Shown: positions 34,797 through 47,708, numbered from the stretch's first letter. The stretch is DNA of 64,000 nucleotides from Ancylostoma caninum (GCA_037903475.1 JBAJFG010000347.1:1736001-1800000), one strand, 5' to 3'. Notes: generated by a model from the letters alone, not told the origin. Numbers and translations are program-made.

Positions 34797-36631
34797 CTTG
34801 TTACCAAATTCGTCTTCAATACTTGGAGCGGATTTTTTGTTTGAAATTAACATGTTTTTATCCTTCGACATCCTTCGTTCTCTATAACTCAAGAAACGCG
34901 TCAGATGGTATTTCAGCTGGTTACATACGTTTTTGTAACTTTCACACTGCAGAGGACTGTTCAGTTCCAAGAATTGTCTTCTCTTTTGTTTCATCAAATT
35001 CTATATATGGGATGGGTAGTGCTCGAAAGGATCCGTTGGCTTTTTGTTGGGCACATACTGATTGATCACCTCATGAATAACGAGCACAAAACGCGTATAA
35101 ACATCATTTGTGTCAGTGTAGTAGGCGAAAAATTGAAACCAGTCAATAGGGGAGAGTGACTTTAATAGCAGCGATGTTCGCTCTCTGAAAACCCCGACAT
35201 CCATCAACAAATTTATCAAGGTTTTTGATTGCTATTGAAAAGGTAACTACGTTATGATCAGAGCAACCTAATGGGAGAAGAATTTTATTCACCGAAAGGA
35301 AATCGGGACTGGAAAGAATGATATCAAGCGTGGAGGAACCACGCGTTGGCGATTCGACTAGTTGTTTTAAGCCTAATAGATTAAAAAGGTTGAGGAATTT
35401 CGCAGAAGAGGAACTTTTGGTTTTCATGCATTTCCATTCAACGTCACTTAGATTTAAATCACCAAGAATAGTTAAATCACATGGGACGGTAGATAAATCT
35501 TCTAGCAAAGCTAAGAGTTCCTCATCATCCTGAATTTTGCAAGCAGGAGGTCTGTAGACCAGAATGAAACGGTGCCGAGTCGCGACTTCTGTGAAAATGT
35601 CAAATGCTAGTAGCTAGTACATCACATGCTAGTTGACACTCAAACTTAACTTGCTCGAAAATGACTTGTTCTTGAATTAGCACGCATACTCCCCCACCTT
35701 TCTTTCTCTCTCGATCTTTGCGGAGCACGACATACGGAAGATTGCTTGATATGTCTGAGTCGGAAAATTTCCTACTGAGCCAAGTTTCGGTAATCATGGC
35801 AATAGCTGGCTTGTGTACAGACAAAAGGTAATGTAACTCTGATAATTTGTTGGCAATGCTACGACTTTTCATAAGCATTCATGATAAAATCGGTAAACCT
35901 GGCGGAACTAAGAGTTTTTTGCGGAAGAGTATTTGGTTTTTGGAATGTCAGAGATTTTCAATACCTGGTTTCTGTACACGACGAACACTTTATTGCCTTG
36001 ATAATCCTTTTCGTTCAGCTCTCGAGCCCGCCTTCTCAAATCCCTATCCCTCTCGTGCTTTTCCCGCCTCATAGAACGTCTCACATAGATGTGGTCAAAT
36101 CCACTGACCGATCGCAATAAACGTGCATTCCGTAGCGCAACAGAGTAGAAGCGTTCTGACGGCAGCACACATTTAATTAGGCGTGGCTTGCCCTCAGTGA
36201 TGGTGCCCATCCGATAAACTTCACTTGGGCGAGCCTCCACGCCAAGTACATTGAGAACGTCGTGCACCGCTGCCTCGGTGTGGGCAAGCCAATCCGAAGG
36301 AGAGAGATCTCCTTCTGCCTCTGCGATACCAGAAATCACCGGAGCGCTTCTCTATTTCGACAATCTCTAAGGGATCTACTTTCGAAAGCAGCAAAAGCTG
36401 GTTTAGCAATGGAAGTGCTTCAGGCGCTTTGACTTCTAGTATGGCTTGAAGTTTGGAAATTACCTCTTCCTTTTCGAACATCTTCGGGTCGACAGTCGAC
36501 GCTGTTGTCGGAACTGGTTGCAAGAATGCCTTAGTTGTCTTGGCAGAGCATGAGGATCTTTGGGTGACCGGCATGATCGGAGAGCAGAGAGCGACCGCTC
36601 GGTGTGGCAGACAGGAGGCGAATGAAGCCAT
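34797..36631 (-). pseudogene. CR1-type LINE, ORF1-like and endonuclease part, decayed
   Basis: Minus strand, from 36631 downwards. First comes an ORF1-like region (PSDWLAHTEAAVHDVLNVLG, then RPRLIKCVLPSERF-type sequence with LRNARLLR, and a basic arginine-rich stretch). Next is an apurinic endonuclease domain with AMITETWLS (about 35785), GGGVCVLIQEQ, LTILGDLNL, RGSSTLDIILS and the catalytic-site motif GCSDHNVVTFS (about 35265-35290). A linker follows with VPNKKPTDPFEHYPSHI and a basic stretch. Several frameshifts break it. It is the 5' half expected for the RT fragment at 29.9-31.65 kb. Confidence 0.85.
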
Positions 36632-39170
36632 TCAACCAATGTCCCCGATAAATTCGTTGGCTACGGGTTAAGCTGGTCTTGCGAGTCCCGGCAATATTAC
36701 AGTTTCTCGTCTATTGCGTTCAGGGTAGAGAAAGGAACCCAAAAAGGGGCTATATCATAGCTCTTGAGATGAAAACGAGATAAGAGTGTAAGCATGAATA
36801 CTTGGATATTGATCACACGATAAGCAGGGTAAGTGGGTTAAAAAACAACTTTCTTTCGTGATTTCGCGCATTCTGAACACCAACACCGAGAGTCGGATTC
36901 CCCCTCATAAATCCACAGATTTGTGTTGCGCTCACTAACTCTCGGCTTGTTCCCTTTGGGTTTTCTCCATTTTTCTTTTCACTTCTTAAAATCCTACCAT
37001 GAACTTTCTAACACTTTCACTCGTCACTACGATGAGTCCCTTTCTAAATGATTCGCCGAAGTATTCCGGTAAAGGACCAGAGATTGCAGAACTAGATTAT
37101 TCTGTAATTCATCCGTCCAAAGGGGGTCGGCTTACTGATAATCAGCGAATAGAAAACACGCGAGGATATTCGAGCTCTAATGAGAAAGGAAGACATGTGA
37201 AGAGAATTGGCATAGCATTATACTGATTGGATGAAGTAGAAGGCTCCTGCAGCAGAAAAGAGTAGCGGAACGAGTAATTATTGTGTAAGGATGACATTCT
37301 ATGAATGGGTTCAGGGCTAAATTCGTGAACGCATAACTGAAGGAAACCAGGCTAGCTAACTCAATCTCGCTCCCTGCTTGTGTCCCCTATCACTGCGTAG
37401 TCTACCATAAACAATCATATAATCATCGCTCGCTTGCTTAGTTGTTGATTCATGAATCCCGGGAAGGTAACAAATTCTGAGATCACCAAGAGATCATCTG
37501 CTATATCATCCACGAAGTACGTACTTTTTTTTTGAAAGCTCAATCACAGATCGATGCCCAGGATTCTAAATGTCATGCCAGAAGCAGTAGTGTGCAAGTT
37601 GGGTGAAAGAATGAGGAAATTCCCCAAAACAAGATAAAGGAATATGGTAAATGAGGTTCCATTCATCCGAATACGGAAGCACTTCGTCGTGAAACTATTT
37701 CACACCAGCGAATATCGTTAACTCGACTATCGCTCGGATTAGTTTCAAGCTATCGTTCCAGCTGCTTTCAGCAAGCTGTCGATGTTGGTTAGTTCATACA
37801 AATCATGCAATGCACCTTATTGCCAATGGCACACTTTTTCGCGCTGCGATATTTATACAAATGCGATTGGGAAGAAAAATGCGAGGATGTAAACAGAGGC
37901 GTTTTCACCCGAATTCCCAAAACCACCTCAAAGGTGGCTATCATAACTTCGAATAAAATGGTTGAGCGGGCAGTTGTATCCACTAGAATGGGAAAATTCC
38001 AGGCGTTCTCGCATGCGCTGCGGTTGTGTATCCTTCGGAATGGAGGTACTTGTGTGGCACAATGAGCAATATGTCACATCGTGGATACCGCTACCGCTGA
38101 CTGCGGACTACGTCAATGCCGTCGGGTTGGGTGTAGAACGAAAAAAAGCTCATTCTATCTCAAATGACACTTCCTTGCGTTGAAAATGACTTGCCCTAGT
38201 GTGCTAAGCATTTAATACCAAATAAATTTATCTTTTTTCTCACTGGACGACATAGTAAAATAGTAAGTGGGCAAGTGATTTGTGTATAAATCAAGGGCTT
38301 AGATGATGTTACAAGTATGCACAAACGAAAAGCGTCGTCGGCATAGCTACTACACGAGGGTGGATTGAAAAGTTTCTTGAATGACAATGAAAACAAAACA
38401 ACTCAGGTTCAGTTCTTGGATTATTTTTAGCTCAATCCAGTCGAAGCGCAGCACCCTTGGTTCCACCTCTTTTCTGCTTTTAATTCTTTTCCTGCGAAGG
38501 ATTTCTTTTCAACCCACCCTCCTAGACATGAATAACCGTGGTGAATAGTTGATATTTACACGTCTCCGGCAAAGAAACACAGGTTTAGTTGCCTTTAACC
38601 TAAGTGCTATGACAATGAATAGCTTATCTTCACAGCATCTCAAAGCCAATTGAGCACATGTCTAAATTAAGAATACGGTCAAAACCAAATGAAAGCAAAT
38701 GTCGCTATACCACTATACCACTCTCCTTATTGATGTTACACCTTCATACAGAAACAAGTTAAATTACGATTTTCCGGGTGAAGCTACACACAAAACTGTT
38801 AATTGTTGCATCAACGGCTAACATTTCCCCGAATTCGCCATCATCAGACTCTAGAAGGAGAAAATCAAAAGCTACATATTGGGGCAAACATCTAATGCTA
38901 GAGAACATTTCTTAAGGCTACTTCTGGGTCATCTCGTATGAGAGCAGGCTAGAGATTCATACCATGGAAATTCATTTCCTGGCATTTATGTTACTTCATT
39001 CAATCTTCGCAGATGAATAATTCCTATTCCGTGTTACCCTCGTCTTGTGAGAGGAAAGCCGACGCAGCATTCAGTACACACGTAGCTAAAGCTGAGCAGC
39101 ATAAGACCGCTGGTCTTAGAATTCACCATGTAGTTAAGAAAAGTTCAGAGCGATAAAATACCGCGGAAGG
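36632..39170. other. Intergenic, no gene seen
   Basis: AT-rich sequence with short frames only (for example 37805-38065 plus). No splice-supported exons, tRNA or clear repeats recognised. Confidence 0.5.
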
Positions 39171-39298
39171 TTTTCTCCCTAACTTTGGCTCCGTGCCGAT
39201 TCCAGACTAGGTAAGATAAGCATAGGAGTGAGCGATTTTCTCCCTAACTTTGGCTCCGTGCCGATTCCAGACTAGGTAAGATAAGCATGGGAGTGAGC
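39171..39298. repeat. Near-perfect tandem duplication, 65-base unit
   Basis: TTTTCTCCCTAACTTTGGCT begins at 39171 and again at 39236. The copies differ at about one site (GCATAGGAG against GCATGGGAG), so the event is recent. Confidence 0.92.
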
Positions 39299-39955
39299 TA
39301 CTAAGAATGGATTTCAGCCAGAAGTAGCAGGCTTGAGACTCCACTTGATATAGAAAACTCAATGACTCGTCTCCCTGAAGCAACAAATGACTGGTCAACT
39401 TGTCACAATAGGCATGGTTGATCGGAACAAAAGGAAGATGCAGGACGGCAGAAGAATGAGCCTCAAAAGAAGAAGAAATCCAGCACAAGCCGAGTTCCAG
39501 CAGACTCCGCCCACTGAGACCCTCAAACTGCCACCATGTTTCGTTTGCGTCTGATTTGCACTTTTATCGGCAAGTATCTTAGAACCCATCTGATTGCTCC
39601 GCAGCAGGCTTTTCTTACTCCTCATAATATTTTATCAGGGATGGCAGATACTTATTATTAGTACAAAATTCGAAAGGACAGCAATACCCGACGCTCTTAA
39701 CAACTCCAAACACATCTAGGACCATGTACAACTAAGAAAAGAATACTTATGATTAGAAATATCAGAGCATGCACAAAAGTCGTTAAACAGACTTGACCAT
39801 CTGCGCATATGAAGACTGTTTTTTCCTGTGAGGTGATAGCACAAAGATTGATTTACTAAAACATGGTTCGGCTTCGGCCACGAGGTACTACAGAGGCCTA
39901 AAAAGGGCCGCAATGGAAAACGATACTAGTCCGTGGGTCCGTTCTGCTTTAGCTC

Positions 39956-41390
39956 ACCAGTCTGGCCGTCCGGCTGACGCCGGACTTACAGACTTCTTCC
40001 AATGCTCGCTTCGCGCATTAATTCATCTCATATCCTCACTAATATAATTTATTGTCCAATCGAGATTCCCAATGGAAAATCAACTCGGAATGTAGCATTA
40101 TATTGTTTTCGCCTGCTGCCTTTACGCCAGTGGACCCTGTACAGAGCAGTAACGCCCCGTCTTGGTGCACAATTAGTTATCGATTGACATAGCTAACTAT
40201 ATTCCACCGATTTACGGTGGAATAATGACAGAAAATGATTACAATTTCTTTCATGTTACAGTTGGAAGAGCGATGAGAGTAAGATTGAGTATATAAAGGA
40301 GGATGGAACGGTTAGGCACAAATGAGAGGGGTGAACACAGGAGTGGTTTTGATGCTGAACAAAGTGAAAAGGGTAAAATGGAGTTGGAGGGGGGGCGCAC
40401 TTGGTATAAGTCGTTAATATGACCTCCCCAGCACGTTCTGACTTGTTGGATGACTCGTCCAGAACGCTCTGACTTGTTAGCTCTCCTAACGTACAGTAGT
40501 TACCTAAAATGCAAAGAAGTCAGAACGTGTAGGACAGGTCATATTATTGATCAGTACAAAGGGCTTCCCCCAACTCCATTTTACCCAGTGAAAATATGCA
40601 CATGATTCATCTACTGCAAGGGTCCATTGTTACACATTAGCACTGTTGGGATGCGATACCGCTCTCACTTGATGGAGAACTCGTCTTGTAGTGTTTCATC
40701 GCTAACTGGCTCAGGAGTGCTCCTGCAGCAACAGTGCGCCTGACTCCCTCGCTTTTGGGCGCCGGCGCACCCTTACCACACGATGGGACCTTTCGCCCAC
40801 TTTTGGGTGCCGGCGCACCCTTATCACAGTGGTGGACCCGTCTCCCTCCTTTGGGCGCCGACGCACCCTTATCACAGTGGTGGACTTGTCTCCTCCAATT
40901 CTGGGCGCCGGCGCTCACTCATCACAGCGGTGGACCTGTCCTCTACTTTTGGGCACCGGCGCAGCCCTTCTGTATGGACTCCATTGACGGACCCGTTGCA
41001 TATTATCCAACCTTCTTCTCGATCTCATCCCTAGCCCACTCAACCATAACATACTTCACAGCGACACCGTCGCGGTGAAGAAAATGAATGGAAATGATGA
41101 GAACAAAGTGTTACAAGTTCTGATATCTTATCACTCAGTTAGCATGGAATAGCGTGCTGGCGTAGGACTAACTGTGCGAAAATTTTCTGTGCTGAACGGT
41201 CGCAGCGACATCGTCGCTGTGTAGTATGCCCTAGGCGTAACACACCCGTTCCTAGGCTTTTATATGATCTCACAATCACGACCACTGATCAATTGTAGAA
41301 ATTCGTAACGGTCTGACACACATACATCCTTACATACTGACGTACATGTAAACAGACTAAGCCCGTTGTTATAAGTCATGATAATTCCTT
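39956..41390. repeat. Rearranged relative of composite element (element B)
   Basis: It starts with the arm sequence ACCAGTCTGGCCGTCCGGCT (compare 15371), then has about five units of the 50-base minisatellite in the opposite orientation (40745-40970; TTATCACAGTGGTGGACCCG). The CATACTTCACAGCGACACCG block follows (about 41048-41236), and at the end an inverted copy of 16310-16405 (about 41300-41385, GAAATTCGTAACGGTCTGAC). The order and orientation of modules differ from element A, and no long right arm is seen. Confidence 0.75.
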
Positions 41391-41534
41391 GGCTCCGAGC
41401 AGCTTCCCCCGTTTCTCGCATCCCAATATCATCTCTTTAGCCGGCTATTCATTCGATCTTCTACTTGATTTAATGTTCCTCTTTTCAATAGAAAAAGCAT
41501 GTTCATCTTGTCCCCCGTGAAAAACATTAAATGT

Positions 41535-41690
41535 GGGCTCCGCTTGATGAATGTGAGCCAGGCGCTCGACTCTTTTCCTTCCAATCTTTGAGGTTACTCC
41601 CTTCTTTCACCTGAATAAACAACGTACGTATGTAGGAGTGAGTAAGGGTGTGGTTAATACCTCATGGAATTTCCAGTAAGCAGCAGAATA
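41535..41690 (-). CDS. Possible short two-exon gene fragment, weak
   Basis: On the minus strand an acceptor GTTTATTCAG (AG at 41611-41612) is followed by an open 27-codon stretch, VKEGSNLKDWKEKSRAPGSH and on to a stop near 41530. Upstream, a GTATTA donor after CCATGAG would join it in frame to QYSAAYWKFHE. A separate ATG frame just upstream, MRPKVFGTFGFLVAIFCC, looks signal-like but is out of frame with that exon. No family is recognised and it may be chance. Confidence 0.2.
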
Positions 41691-41699
41691 TTGCTACCA

Positions 41700-44030
41700 G
41701 AAAGCCAAATGTTCCAAAAACCTTCGGTCTCATTTTTCTTCCATTAAATTTGAAATGGGTGCGTTATTCTGTAATTCTTAGCAGAGAAAGTATCAGCGAC
41801 CACCATTCCATCCACATTTCAACGTAAGATTGCGATAGCCCCGTACAGGTATTGAAGTAACTGGTCAGCTTGCTCCAAAGGGCTTTGTCGCAATCGTCTG
41901 CTGATCTTCAACGCATTCATTCGTCTGGTCTGACCCTTCTTATCGAAACGGTATTTGAAGGAAGTCAGCGATAAGCGCGAATAATCTCTATTGTGCTTCA
42001 GACGAAAAATCAGTGGTGTTATCTAGGAATACACGAAATCTTATCTAAGTTATCGAAGATTCAAGGAGCAAAAACAAAAAGAACAGTTGCATGAGTGTTT
42101 TCCTTTTAGCGGTTTGCAAACCGTAAACATGTACTCCAACCACGACATGAAATAGCAAGAATTTGGCGAAAAAAAAAACGAAGTAAAACGAAATGAATGA
42201 CATGTGTTTACAGTTTATCGCGGCTCGAGTGTCGCACACGCGCGAACTGCTCCAAAGCGGTTAATCTCGCCTGGAAGCAAGCGCTACTAATGTCGCATTG
42301 TGCTAGTTGGCGGCTATACACGTGATGCAATGATGCGGATTGCGTCCTGTTCATATTTCTTTTTCTTTGAAAGTCATACAACATCATAAATTCGCGTTGC
42401 TCCAGCTAGAAGGTGCAATGGACGATTTCGCCGATGCTTCTCCCTACAACCTACTTCGCCTCCTTACGTTTTGCGAAACGTGGTCGTGTTGTGGTCGTCA
42501 GCTTGACGCCATCGCCTCGTAATGAAGTGTAAACAAATCCATAAGTCGAGTGAACTATTTACATATGTGGCGTGTGAATTAATATTTAATTAAAAATTTC
42601 TATCCACGAGATTTAAAGTTGTGCTCTAACCAAGCATCACATAGAAATCACACTTCCTCTGTCCAACGATTGACCATTGCTCATTCAAATACAGAAACAG
42701 CAGTAAGCTATCCTGGGAAAGATTGTGAGCTTTTCAGAAAAGATTGGAATTCGTTAAGATCAAGATAAAATAAAATTCAGCACACAGGAATTAGTGTACA
42801 TACTTCCCTTGAAACCCATGATTTCGAGAGAGTCTTACAATTTGCTCTTTCCTGGAAATGATGCGCATTGAAGTGCATAAATAAATAAATAAAGTTCCTG
42901 AACTTTTGAGGACCTGCGCCATAAACCTAAAAAACCAGGAACCAAGGTGAATGATTTATAGAATTGCATGAACGGCGACATAGCAAAAACAAGATTGTGG
43001 CTCGATTATGTTCTTGCAGAGGAAACGCAGAGGAAGCGGCCCTTTCATCAACATCGCCAGAAAGAATGACGAGACAGACCGCAACCGCCTCTACTCAGGA
43101 TTGTTCTTATCTACTAAAAGGCTTTAATCCATCTTGAACTGAAGCAGGTCATCTCTTTGAGGATTGATGATAATATCAATGAACACACCCGCGAGAAAGC
43201 CAGGAGAAGTGTTTCAAAGCTCCAGTCATCTTAAGCAAGGCTATTTTCTGTAGCTTTGCTTAAAATGTTTGATGACGTAGAATTAATAATAGAACTGTCT
43301 GAATTGTCTCGTTGACAAAGTAAGGGGAATTTTCGAAGACAAAGGGCAAAAGTGTGAAGGGTTCCCATAGAAACTGCTAATAAATGGGAACAGAGGGTTA
43401 TTTCAGCATGAACTCTCTTCAACAAATATGCTATAACACTAGTGAATAAACAAGAGAACTACATATATTATGCCCAATCAGCAGAAGGAAAAATAGGTGC
43501 TGCTTTCCTGGCTACAGAAAGCTCAGCTTACGTATGCAAGCAAAGAAATATCCGATTTCTATGGCAGAAATTGTGGGGAAGGTCAATAACACCCAACAGA
43601 CACCGGGTAACCACAACTGCCCTCCGGGGCTATCAGTCAGCACATAGGCGTGACATTCGGTGAGACAATGCCCGGCAGTGCTGCCTACTGCTTTTTGCGA
43701 TAAGGATTGTTTGCGCTCGGGATAAACGGAGGAAGAACGCGTGATGAGAGTTCAGTCCAGACCTGGGAAAAGAATCGAAAGTTTGTCGCAAACTCTCACT
43801 GACAGAATTGTAAAGTAAATACAAAAAGGAGCAGAGAATGTGTGTGTGTTGCTAAAGACAAGGCGTCAGTAAAGCGATAAGGATTAGGGTATTTGCTGAG
43901 TTGAAAAACGCCGTGAAAAAACCTCTGCGGTGTCAGATATGTACTTGTCCATTTATTCTGTTATGATTTTCTCAGCATGAATGATCTATGGATTGTTGTT
44001 TGCTACTCATCGAGTATTAATATAATACTT
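41700..44030. other. Intergenic, no supported gene
   Basis: Unique sequence with short frames (42340-42522 plus, 43231-43425 minus) that have no motif or splice support. Confidence 0.45.
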
Positions 44031-44090
44031 ATAGTCATCCAGCCAGTATGATAGGCCCATATAGTCATCCAGCCAGTATGATAGGCCCAT
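44031..44090. repeat. Perfect 30-base tandem duplication
   Basis: ATAGTCATCCAGCCAGTATG followed by ATAGGCCCAT occurs twice in a row without a mismatch. Confidence 0.95.
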
Positions 44091-45452
44091 CTTCTCTTTT
44101 GTTACTTTGTATATCTAAAAGAAGTCCTCATTGGCATTGATCCATGAGAGTCCCACCACAGCTGTGCGGATAGCAGAAATTGCAGTCGCTCCTAAGCATT
44201 GATAGTAGGGAGGTTTTATGGACATTCACAAAACAGTTCCATGAAGCTCCAAAAACACTATTTCCAAAGTGTGTAGACCTTAGGGCCATTGGTATTTAAA
44301 AGAGATATCAACAGGGTAATGTACACGTAAAATGGATTGAATTTTATAGATTTTTTTTTTCGTATGCGTTGATTCACGTAATATCGTAGGCCTGATTGAC
44401 CCCAGAGGGATCCAGAAATAAATTAGCATTCAGATTATGGCAAAAGGATACCTTTAAGGGATTTTCCATCACTTGCAGTGGTAGAGCACTGTTATCATCT
44501 TACATGGGTAGAGTTCGTCAAAACAGCAAATGATTAATGAGATGTAAGGCAGAAATCTAGTTCCCGTTCTCCATTTCTACTTAAGTTGTTTTTTTTTCAC
44601 TCCCTTCAGCACGTCTCGGTGCATTTAACTGAATAAAAGAGTGAATAAGTTAAAAAGTCTTTGATCTCTTATTCATAGATGCTGTGCTCAGATATGCAAG
44701 AATTTCATGGCTCACATATTTACTCTATAGATGCAAGAAGAAGACATACTTGTGTGGGTACATCCATCTTGATTTCTTGGAAGCACAAATGTTTAAGCAC
44801 AGCACCACAAACGCTTGAAATAGGGAGCATACCCACCAATCCACTAATTTTTTCCCTTCATGGATTTCTCTAAGGAACCGCAAAGTGGCCAGCGCGAGCG
44901 AAGCGCATTTCTTGGAATGATCTGGCTTGGCACGAAAATGTAATTTGTCAAGCATAGGCAATAAGCGTGGACATCGTTGACATTGCCAGTATAAATGGGT
45001 AAACCACAGCCTAGAAGTGGTGAATGTCACTACACCTGATCTGGTTCAGAGTTCGTAGAGCATCAGTGAGCTTTAGTCGGTGTGATAATCGTAATCAGCG
45101 CCTAGAACAACCTCTCTACGCAAAATTTGAGTGAATTACATGAGATCCGTATCTACAGCAACCCTATCTAACCTTACAAAGATGGGATTACGGTACAAAA
45201 TGAATACGATGAATACGATGTTCAGCACTCAAATAACTCCTCTACACAAAGTTTTAGCGGAAACTTTTCTTTGAAAACTTTTGGACCCCTAATGTAGAAT
45301 GTGTTATGTTGCTACATATGTGGGGAGATGTGATATACGAAGGAGCTTTGGAATCACTCTGAACCCTTGCATTGTTGGCACGTGAGCGTGAAATATGGTA
45401 TAACTGCCTAAGAATATCCTCCTCGAGTTCTGAATCGAACATGCAAGAACAT
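44091..45452. other. Intergenic, no gene seen
   Basis: Short frames only. The pair of frames near 44679-45030 lie on opposite strands of the same DNA and neither has support. Confidence 0.45.
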
Positions 45453-45525
45453 GACTTGCAGCAGGATTTGAACCAGCGAGCATATGCTTATCAAGCGAGA
45501 GACACCACTACACCACGTACCGAGC
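45453..45525 (-). repeat. tRNA-like SINE head, minus strand
   Basis: On the minus strand GTGGTGTAGTGGTGTCTC (A box) is followed about 25 bases on by CTGGTTCAAATCCTGC (B box with plausible T-arm pairing). The acceptor stem ends do not pair, so this is more likely a tRNA-derived repeat or pseudogene than a functional tRNA gene. Confidence 0.5.
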
Positions 45526-45824
45526 GGTCACAATTGCTATCGAGATAGTATGCGAGGAATGCGAGAATCACCGCATCAACACGAACCGCCATAACTTTCC
45601 ACTCAGGACCCCTCGGGAATGGTGCGGTACAGATTCGACATCAGCGTTGCCAGCTGCATTGAACCGTGCATAATTTGTTAGAAAGCTCACGTCCAGAGAG
45701 TATCCTTCCCTTGTGAGTTGGGATTTGAATTGCACTACAAGAATCCGTATTATCTAGGGCCTAAGCTTGAGAATAGTAACACAATGGGTTCGTGATCATG
45801 ATTCTTGAAGATATTTAAAAATAT

Positions 45825-46102
45825 GGGCGCGTGTGGCGCAGTGGTAAGAGGCTCGCTGCGCACGCACACGATCGATGGTTCGATCCCGCCCGAGGCCAAC
45901 CAAGCCTTCCATCCCTCCGGGGTCGGTGAATTGGTACCAGAGGAGTCTGGGAGGATGAAGCACTGACTTGGTACATCGGGTGCCCCCCGCAAGTCATTGT
46001 ACAGGGCACATACGCATTCAACGCCTCTACGATGCTCAGATGAAGTCGAATGCGTGGCGCATCCCTCGTGACGGGATTGATTAACGCCGACCACTTTATC
46101 CT
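45825..46102 (+). mobile_element. tRNA-derived SINE with target-site duplication
   Basis: Starts GGGCGCGTGTGGCGCAGTGG (A box) and has GATGGTTCGATCCCGCC (B box) about 45 bases later, then a tRNA-unrelated body of about 200 bases. A 13-base direct repeat, TATTTAAAAATAT, flanks it exactly (45812-45824 and 46103-46115), which is good evidence for retrotransposition. Length is about 278 bases. It has no protein-coding role. The reverse-strand frames of 123 and 68 codons inside it are spurious. Confidence 0.85.
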
Positions 46103-46115
46103 TATTTAAAAATAT

Positions 46116-47565
46116 TCGCAATGATTGTTATGGCTGAAGAACATCTATATCAAGTGTATTATTGAATCACCCAGTATTAAGAAATTTTCTCACCATGTGG
46201 GATGAGAGCAAAGGTTCACTCTTCAAATACAAAGTAATTTCGAAACAGTTCGAAACGGCTCGGTCGAAAAAAAAACGAGGAGAAAATCGAGGCAAGCGAG
46301 CGAGCCACAGCATGAATAATGGGAAACACGAAGCTTCGACGCTAGCATTCGGAACAGAGCACGGATCGATCTCGTGGAGCGCGACATGCTATACGTAAAC
46401 GAAAGTTTGTTTAGCACCAGAGTTCTGTGTAGCCCAATGATTTTACACATTAGGGTTGCCAGTAAAGGAATGGGTGAATCGTTTATAGAACCTTGAAGGC
46501 CCACAGCTTTGCCTTGTATCAATCCTCAGTAACATCAGGATACTCAATAACACTCTGTCTCAGACCGAGAGAACAAAGAACTCACTTCCTAAATTTGCCC
46601 CTTTAAGTACTAAGCGAAGCTATTTTTAGGCTTTCATCACATCATTTCCGCAATGTTTTGGCGAGATCGAGTGATCGATCACATGTCCTTTTCCATCGCT
46701 CGCAGCAATCTCTTCTCTTGATCGATGCCAAACTCCATTCAAGAAACAATTAGTCAGTCTAGTAATTTGCTTGTGCATTCCTGATGAATATGGACAGTGC
46801 TCTCATGAGCACCATATATTTGGCATTAAATTGCATGCTAACGATTGTTACGAGGATGTCTTGGTTTCACTTTTATGTTTGCTCTTTTTTCAATATTCTG
46901 ACATACTCTCCAGAGCATTAAAAAAAGTTAGATGGAAAATACAAGCATTAGAAAGCAAAATACTAGTAGTAAAAAACACTACTATATGGAAAAGATTAAG
47001 ACTTAGTTGAATTCGTAGCAGATGGATTTTTTCTATGTAAACGAATAAAAAACATAAGACAAGGTGAGCACCGTTTAGAATCTCCACCACAGCCAACTAT
47101 CAAGTTAGTTCGAAGTTTATCGGCAATAGAATGTGCTCTAGCTTTGATAAGGTTTCACTAGCTGTTTTTTTTTCTGTTGTTAAGCTCAAGCTGTTTCGAA
47201 AGCGAGTTATGCAATTTGTTTGAATGTTGCTCTCGTTTTACGACTTTAATTGTGTTTTATTTCACTTCACTCATGTGTTTCGCATGTCCAAAAAAGAAAG
47301 AGGGAAGGATGAGAATTGGGGTTCGTCCACTCACGTGCTGCGCTGGGGCTCGAGCTGGGTTCGTCCCCTCACTTGCTGCGCTCTTCATGAGACGTATCGT
47401 GTCCTCGCGTGTCATTTCTCGCTAGACATGTCCTTGCGTGGTCAAAGTGTAGTCTTCGGTGGTCGAATAGACTCCGCTGTGGATTGTGAATTGATTGTCA
47501 GTGTGGTGAGTTTCGCCATTTTGCTGTCACGTCTTTGGGAAAGAAATTTGTAAATTTATTAAGGT
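46116..47565. other. Intergenic, no gene seen
   Basis: Short overlapping frames on both strands (46162-46522, 46771-47096, 47177-47553) without splice or motif support. Confidence 0.45.
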
Positions 47566-47590
47566 CCGATGAAGGCGTTAACGCCGAAAG
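47566..47590 (+). ncRNA. Degenerate hammerhead-like core
   Basis: CCGATGA, then a perfect short hairpin GGCG-TTAA-CGCC, then GAAA. This resembles the catalytic core CUGANGA-stem II-GAAA of hammerhead ribozymes, but the second core base is C rather than U, and I cannot draw good stems I and III. It may be a relic of a retroelement end rather than an active ribozyme. Confidence 0.25.
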
Positions 47591-47708
47591 CTAACAAATA
47601 AAGCTGCATCCATTTGCGCAAGATTCTCCATAGAGACCTGTCAACGCAGCATGTACACTCTGAATGAAGACATCACGAGTTTGCTGCGATCAGTTCCGAG
47701 GAAACAAA

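Noticed and set aside
45825..45900. Functional tRNA gene
   Set aside because: A and B boxes are present but acceptor stem ends do not pair and the body continues as a SINE flanked by a target duplication.
45750..46121. 123-codon minus frame
   Set aside because: Lies across the tRNA-derived SINE and its target duplications; spurious antisense frame.
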